DNA from: an uncultured Beijerinckiaceae bacterium
GTDB taxonomy: Bacteria > Pseudomonadota > Alphaproteobacteria > Rhizobiales > Beijerinckiaceae
DNA: 32,557 nt
Assembly (NCBI GenBank): GCA_937863205.1
Contig: CALMGA010000183.1
Location: 1-32,557 of the forward strand
Reading direction: 5' to 3'
A model generated the notes under the pieces. That model ran no database searches and was not told the DNA's origin. It worked only from the letters and a program-made list of their open reading frames with translations. Numbering within the stretch: the first letter of the stretch is position 1; the number at the start of each line of letters is the position of its first letter. Below, piece by piece: positions 29,249 through 32,557 of the stretch. Made by a program: the position numbers and the translations under genes.

Positions 29249-30508
29249 ATGGATTTCTCGCTGTCCGACACCCAGCAGCACTGGCGGGGACGGGTTCGCG
29301 CCTTCATGGACGGCGAGGTCGAGCCGGCCAGGGCGACCTATCACGGGCAGATGGCCGCCTTCGGCGCCGACCGCTGGCGGGTTCCGGCCGTTGTTGAGGA
29401 CCTCAAGCGCAAGGCGAGGGCGCAAGGGTTGTGGAACCTGTTCCTGCCGCCGGCGCCCGGTCACGATACGCCCGACTACCACGGCGCCGGCCTGAGCAAC
29501 CTCGATTATGCTTTATGTGCGGAGGAGATGGGCCGGGTCGGCTGGGCCTCGGAAGCCTTCAACTGTTCGGCGCCCGACACCGGCAACATGGAAGTGCTGC
29601 ACCGCTACGGCTCGCCGGCGCAGAAGGACCGCTGGCTCCGGCCGCTGATGGACGGCGCGATCCGCTCGGCGTTCCTGATGACCGAGCCCGACGTGGCCTC
29701 GTCGGATGCCACCAACATCGAAACCTCGATCCGCCGCGAGGGCGGTGACTACGTCATCAACGGCCGCAAGTGGTGGTCGTCGGGCGTCGGCGACCCGCGC
29801 TGCGCCTTGGCCATCGTGATGGGCAAGACCGACCCGAACGCGCAGAGCCACAAGCAGCAGTCGCAGATCCTGGTGCCGCTCGATACGCCCGGCGTGGAGA
29901 TCCGCCGGATGCTGCCGGTGTTCGGCTACGATGACGCGCCCCACGGACACGGCGAAGTGCTGCTCACCGACGTGCGCGTGCCGGCCGCCAACCTGATCCT
30001 GGGCGAGGGCCGCGGCTTCGAGATCGCGCAGGGGCGGCTGGGGCCCGGGCGCATCCATCATTGCATGCGCACCATCGGCGTCGCCGAAGCGGCGCTGGAG
30101 GCGATGAGCCGCCGGCTGCTCGCCCGCACGGCTTTCGGCAAGCGCATCGCCGAGCAGTCGATCTGGGAACAGCGCCTGGCCACGGCGCGCATCGACATCG
30201 AGATGACGCGCCTGCTGTGCCTCAAGGCGGCCGACGTGATGGACAAGGTCGGCGCCAAGGCCGGCCGGCTGGAAATCTCGATGATCAAGGTGGCGGCGCC
30301 GCGGATGGCGCTGGCGATCCTCGACGACGCCATCCAGGCCCACGGCGGCGGCGGCGTGTGCGACGACTTCGACGTCGCCAGGAGCTACGCCCACGTGCGC
30401 ACCCTGCGCCTCGCCGACGGCCCCGACGAGGTGCACAACCGCACCATCGCCCGCCTCGAACTCAAGCGCTACACCAACGCGCCACCGGCCGCTCAGGCGG
30501 CGGAGTAG
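29249..30508 (+). CDS. Acyl-CoA dehydrogenase, ACAD10/11-like
   Basis: A 419-residue acyl-CoA dehydrogenase starting [20 protein letters not shown]. The middle domain has [18 protein letters not shown] and [10 protein letters not shown], in place of the more common EPxAGSD; the C-terminal part has [20 protein letters not shown] and [14 protein letters not shown]. At the usual catalytic Glu position it has Asp390, in [13 protein letters not shown]. These features place it in the ACAD10/11-like group, whose members act on long, branched or hydroxylated acyl-CoAs. AGGAG lies about 11 bases ahead of ATG 29249; the frame is open further upstream, but that part lacks family sequence. The genes that follow on plus are an unknown protein, an SDR and a DUF4442 protein. 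Confidence 0.93.
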   Translation: MDFSLSDTQQHWRGRVRAFMDGEVEPARATYHGQMAAFGADRWRVPAVVEDLKRKARAQGLWNLFLPPAPGHDTPDYHGAGLSNLDYALCAEEMGRVGWASEAFNCSAPDTGNMEVLHRYGSPAQKDRWLRPLMDGAIRSAFLMTEPDVASSDATNIETSIRREGGDYVINGRKWWSSGVGDPRCALAIVMGKTDPNAQSHKQQSQILVPLDTPGVEIRRMLPVFGYDDAPHGHGEVLLTDVRVPAANLILGEGRGFEIAQGRLGPGRIHHCMRTIGVAEAALEAMSRRLLARTAFGKRIAEQSIWEQRLATARIDIEMTRLLCLKAADVMDKVGAKAGRLEISMIKVAAPRMALAILDDAIQAHGGGGVCDDFDVARSYAHVRTLRLADGPDEVHNRTIARLELKRYTNAPPAAQAAE

Positions 30509-30547
30509 GCTGGCGGGATAGAGCGGCGATCTTCGGCGGGAGCCGTG

Positions 30548-30997
30548 ATGTCGGAGAACGTGTTCTTTCTGGTTCCGCGCGCTCCCGAGTGGCAGCCGTC
30601 GCTGCAAGCCGCGACTCGCGCGGCCGCGCTTCTCAAGACCATGGCAACATCTCCCGATCAGGTCGATTTCAAATATTACGAACAGCTTCAATTGTTCCAT
30701 CCCTTCGGGAATTGGGAAGGCGTCCGGTGCCCCTACTGCTCCGTGGACGTAGAGGACTGGTTTCACGGCATGCTCGACACCGTATACATCGACGAAATAT
30801 GGACCCGTCTCGACGCGATGACGCCGTGCTGCCATCGGCCGGTATCGCTGAACGACCTCGCCTTCGGTTGGCCCTGCGCCTTCGGGCGTTTCGCGGTGCG
30901 GGGCGTGAACGCGGGTGCGGTGCCCGATGCCGATCAGATGACCGCTCTGGAAGCCTGCCTCGGTTGCAAGCTCACCGGGGTCTGGCGGCGTCTGTGA
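30548..30997 (+). CDS. Hypothetical protein with zinc-ribbon-like cysteines
   Basis: A 149-residue cytoplasmic protein that I cannot assign to a named family. It has CPYC (61-64) and CCH (94-96), which could bind one zinc, and a second pair at Cys137 and Cys140. The core reads FHPFGNWEGVRCPYC and later SLNDLAFGWPCAFGRF, a pattern that looks conserved rather than random. GGGAG lies 5 bases ahead of ATG 30548. Codons such as AAA, TAT, TTA-free but AT-ending ones (AAATATTACGAACAG) are more common than in its neighbours, which hints at later acquisition. It lies between the acyl-CoA dehydrogenase and the SDR, 39 bp after the former, but may not share their function. Confidence 0.75.
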   Translation: MSENVFFLVPRAPEWQPSLQAATRAAALLKTMATSPDQVDFKYYEQLQLFHPFGNWEGVRCPYCSVDVEDWFHGMLDTVYIDEIWTRLDAMTPCCHRPVSLNDLAFGWPCAFGRFAVRGVNAGAVPDADQMTALEACLGCKLTGVWRRL

Positions 30998-31036
30998 TCA
31001 GGTGCGATCAGCAACCAAGGTATGGATTGTAGGCCC

Positions 31037-31813
31037 ATGTCCCTCTTCGATCTTTCCGGGAAGGTCGCCGTCGTCACCGGCTCGTCGCGCGGCATCGGCA
31101 AGGCGATCGCCCTGCGGATGGCCGAGCAGGGCGCCCGTGTCGTCGTGTCGTCGCGCAAGATCGACGCCTGCGAGGCGGTGGCCCGGGAGATCGAGGCGGG
31201 GCATGGCCGGGCGGTGGCGATCGCCGCCTCCATCTCGTCCAAGCCCGACCTGGAGCGGCTGATCGCCGAAACGGAGACGAAGCTCGGCCCGGTCGACGTG
31301 CTGGTCTGCAACGCCGCCTCCAACCCGTACTACGGGCCGATGGGCGGCATCACCGACGAGCAGTTCCGCAAGATCCTCGACAACAACATCGTGTCGAACC
31401 ATTGGCTGGCGCAGCTCGTCGCGCCCGGCATGATTGCGCGGCGCGATGGATCCATTATCATCGTGTCGTCCATCGGCGGATTGAAGGGCTCGCCGGTGAT
31501 CGGCGCCTACAACGTGTCCAAGGCGGCCGACATGCAGCTCGCCCGCAACCTCGCCGTGGAATGGGGCGAGCACAACGTCCGGGTGAACTGCATCGCGCCG
31601 GGCCTGATTAAGACCGACTTCGCCCGCGCCCTGTGGGAGGACCCGAAGCGGGCGGCGATGGTTGAGCGGGCGACCCCGCTGCGCCGCATCGGCGACCCCG
31701 ACGACATCGCCGGCGCGGCGATCTTCCTCGCTTCCGCCGCCGGGCGCTTCACCACCGGGCAGACTCTCGTGGTCGACGGCGGCGTCACGGTCACCGGCGG
31801 CGTGCTGGGCTGA
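31037..31813 (+). CDS. Short-chain dehydrogenase/reductase (3-hydroxyacyl-CoA or similar)
   Basis: A 258-residue classical SDR. The cofactor motif is TGSSRGIG (14-21), the structural motif is NAAS (92-95) instead of the usual NNAG, and the catalytic set is Ser144/145 (IIVSSIGG), Tyr158 and Lys162 (YNVSK). The Arg40 after SS at the end of the second strand suggests NADP. The C-terminus VVDGGVTVTGG is typical of FabG-like members. I chose ATG 31037 (MSLFDLSGKVAVVTG) over an ATG five codons upstream that has no spaced ribosome site. The DUF4442 gene follows 2 bp later. The dehydrogenase/reductase context suggests action on a hydroxyacyl-CoA or alcohol in the same pathway. Confidence 0.92.
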   Translation: MSLFDLSGKVAVVTGSSRGIGKAIALRMAEQGARVVVSSRKIDACEAVAREIEAGHGRAVAIAASISSKPDLERLIAETETKLGPVDVLVCNAASNPYYGPMGGITDEQFRKILDNNIVSNHWLAQLVAPGMIARRDGSIIIVSSIGGLKGSPVIGAYNVSKAADMQLARNLAVEWGEHNVRVNCIAPGLIKTDFARALWEDPKRAAMVERATPLRRIGDPDDIAGAAIFLASAAGRFTTGQTLVVDGGVTVTGGVLG

Positions 31814-31815
31814 GG

Positions 31816-32265
31816 GTGCGCGCCGCGACCGCCCGGCGCGTCCTCAACCTGTGGCCGCCGTTCCTGTTCACCGGCATCGCGGTCACCCGCATCTCGCCCG
31901 ACTTCCGCGAACTCGACGTCCGCCTCGCCGACCGGCTCCTCAACCGCAACCTGGAGCGGGCGCACTACGGCGGCAGCCTGTTCTCCATGACCGACCCGTT
32001 CTACGCCCTGCTGCTGCGCCACGAGCTCGGGCGCGGCTACGTGATCTGGGCCAAGCGGGCGAGCATCGACTTCGTGCGCCCCGGCCGCGGCACGGTGACG
32101 GCCGCCTTCCGGCTCACCCCCGAGATCGTGGCGGTCGTTCGCGCGGCGACCGCCGGCGGCGACAAGCTGTTGCAGGACTTCAAGATCACGGTGGTCGACG
32201 GCGGCGGACGGACCGTCGCGGCGGTCGAGCAGACGCTCTACATCCGCAAGCGCCGCCCGCGCTGA
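31816..32265 (+). CDS. DUF4442 (hotdog-fold) protein
   Basis: A 149-residue protein of the DUF4442 family, a hotdog fold related to acyl-CoA thioesterases. Landmarks are LNLWPPFLFTGIAVTRIS (10-27), NRNLERAHYGGSLFSMTDPF (43-62) and YVIWAKRASIDFVRPGRG (75-92). The GTG start lies 2 bp after the SDR stop, and the SDR's last bases (TGAGG) act as ribosome site, so the two are coupled. The family has no firmly established activity; acyl-CoA or acyl-ACP thioester hydrolysis is a reasonable guess given the fold and the neighbours. It is convergent with an acyl-CoA dehydrogenase gene. Confidence 0.88.
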   Translation: MRAATARRVLNLWPPFLFTGIAVTRISPDFRELDVRLADRLLNRNLERAHYGGSLFSMTDPFYALLLRHELGRGYVIWAKRASIDFVRPGRGTVTAAFRLTPEIVAVVRAATAGGDKLLQDFKITVVDGGGRTVAAVEQTLYIRKRRPR

Positions 32266-32270
32266 GCGCA

Positions 32271-32304
32271 GGTCAGAAACTCGGTTCTGACCGGGCTCAG
32301 AACC
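32271..32304. terminator. Two overlapping alternative hairpins between convergent genes
   Basis: GGTCAGAA (32271-32278) pairs perfectly with TTCTGACC (32285-32292). The overlapping GGTTCTGA (32283-32290) pairs perfectly with TCAGAACC (32297-32304). The two 8-bp stems share the middle segment and exclude each other. The second arm pair overlaps the stop of the minus-strand gene. The element probably terminates both convergent transcripts. Confidence 0.6.
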
Positions 32305-32557
32305 ACGCGTCGGCCATGTCGAGCGCCGATCGGTCGAGCGCGCGCAGGGCGTCGAGCTGCGCCAGCGCCTTGGGCAGCTCCCAGCGGAAGAAGTACCGGC
32401 ACGCCTGCCGCTTGCCGTGGTGGAAGGCGCCGGTCCGGCCGTGCCCGGCCAGCACTTGGCTCAGCCAGATCCAGGCGATGGCGATGTGCCCGAAGGCTTC
32501 GAGGTAGGCGGTGGCGTTGGCCAGCGTCAGCACGGGGTCGCCGGTGCGGTGCAACAC
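32297..32557 (-). CDS. Acyl-CoA dehydrogenase, C-terminal part (DmdC-like)
   Basis: Only the last 86 or so codons are present; the gene enters from the right edge. The sequence YLEAFGHIAIAWIWLSQVLA, then HHGKRQACRYFFRWELPKAL and LDRSALDMADAWF matches the extra C-terminal domain (acetyl-CoA dehydrogenase-like C-terminal, PF12806) of large acyl-CoA dehydrogenases such as 3-methylmercaptopropionyl-CoA dehydrogenase DmdC. Those enzymes are about 590-600 residues long and often act in general fatty-acid or aryl-acid catabolism. The actual substrate is unknown, and the name DmdC should not be taken to mean DMSP use. It is convergent with the DUF4442 gene, with overlapping hairpins in the gap. Confidence 0.85.
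   Translation of the reverse strand: MLHRTGDPVLTLANATAYLEAFGHIAIAWIWLSQVLAGHGRTGAFHHGKRQACRYFFRWELPKALAQLDALRALDRSALDMADAWF

Overview
The window is about 32.5 kb of very GC-rich DNA from an alphaproteobacterium, probably of the Hyphomicrobiales (Rhizobiales) type. Three things suggest this: an alphaproteobacterial ribosomal protein S1 N-terminus, a double-hairpin intergenic repeat of about 100 bp of the kind common in that order, and dense CoA-based catabolic operons each facing a TetR regulator. I found no rRNA, tRNA, CRISPR array, transposase, integrase or phage gene.

Layout. 1-5.4 kb is housekeeping or envelope: the start of rpsA, three exported DUF4142-like paralogues around a UppP/BacA undecaprenyl-diphosphatase, a small unknown ORF and a methyltransferase. 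5.6-13.7 kb is a minus-strand cassette read as Baeyer-Villiger monooxygenase, SDR, aldehyde dehydrogenase, MFS transporter and outer-membrane channel, with a divergent TetR gene and a perfect palindrome between them. 13.7-17.4 kb holds a class III CoA-transferase between two direct copies of the ~100-bp repeat, then an alpha/beta hydrolase, a crotonase-family protein and a decayed GMC-oxidoreductase 5' end. 17.4-25.2 kb is a second minus-strand operon (FadB-like bifunctional protein, acyl-CoA ligase, two acyl-CoA dehydrogenase subunits) facing a regulator with two TetR domains in one chain. 25.2-25.9 kb is a microbial rhodopsin. 26.2-32.6 kb is a third set: acyl-CoA dehydrogenase, thioesterase and thiolase on minus; acyl-CoA dehydrogenase, zinc-ribbon-like hypothetical, SDR and DUF4442 on plus; and the C-terminus of another acyl-CoA dehydrogenase.

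Taken together (inference), the catabolic genes could import a hydrophobic alcohol or ketone (outer-membrane channel, MFS), oxidise it to a ketone (SDR), insert oxygen (BVMO), open the ester or lactone (hydrolase), oxidise an aldehyde (ALDH), load the acid onto CoA (ligase or CoA-transferase) and degrade it by beta-oxidation. The paired ACAD subunits resemble the heterotetrameric enzymes known from steroid and bile-acid side-chain degradation, so a terpenoid, steroid-like or alicyclic substrate is plausible, but the sequence does not fix it.

The most striking gene is the rhodopsin at 25188-25937. It keeps the retinal lysine and both Schiff-base counterion aspartates, but has Thr where bacteriorhodopsin has its proton donor (a D-T-T motif). 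No retinal-forming oxygenase or transducer gene is in the window.
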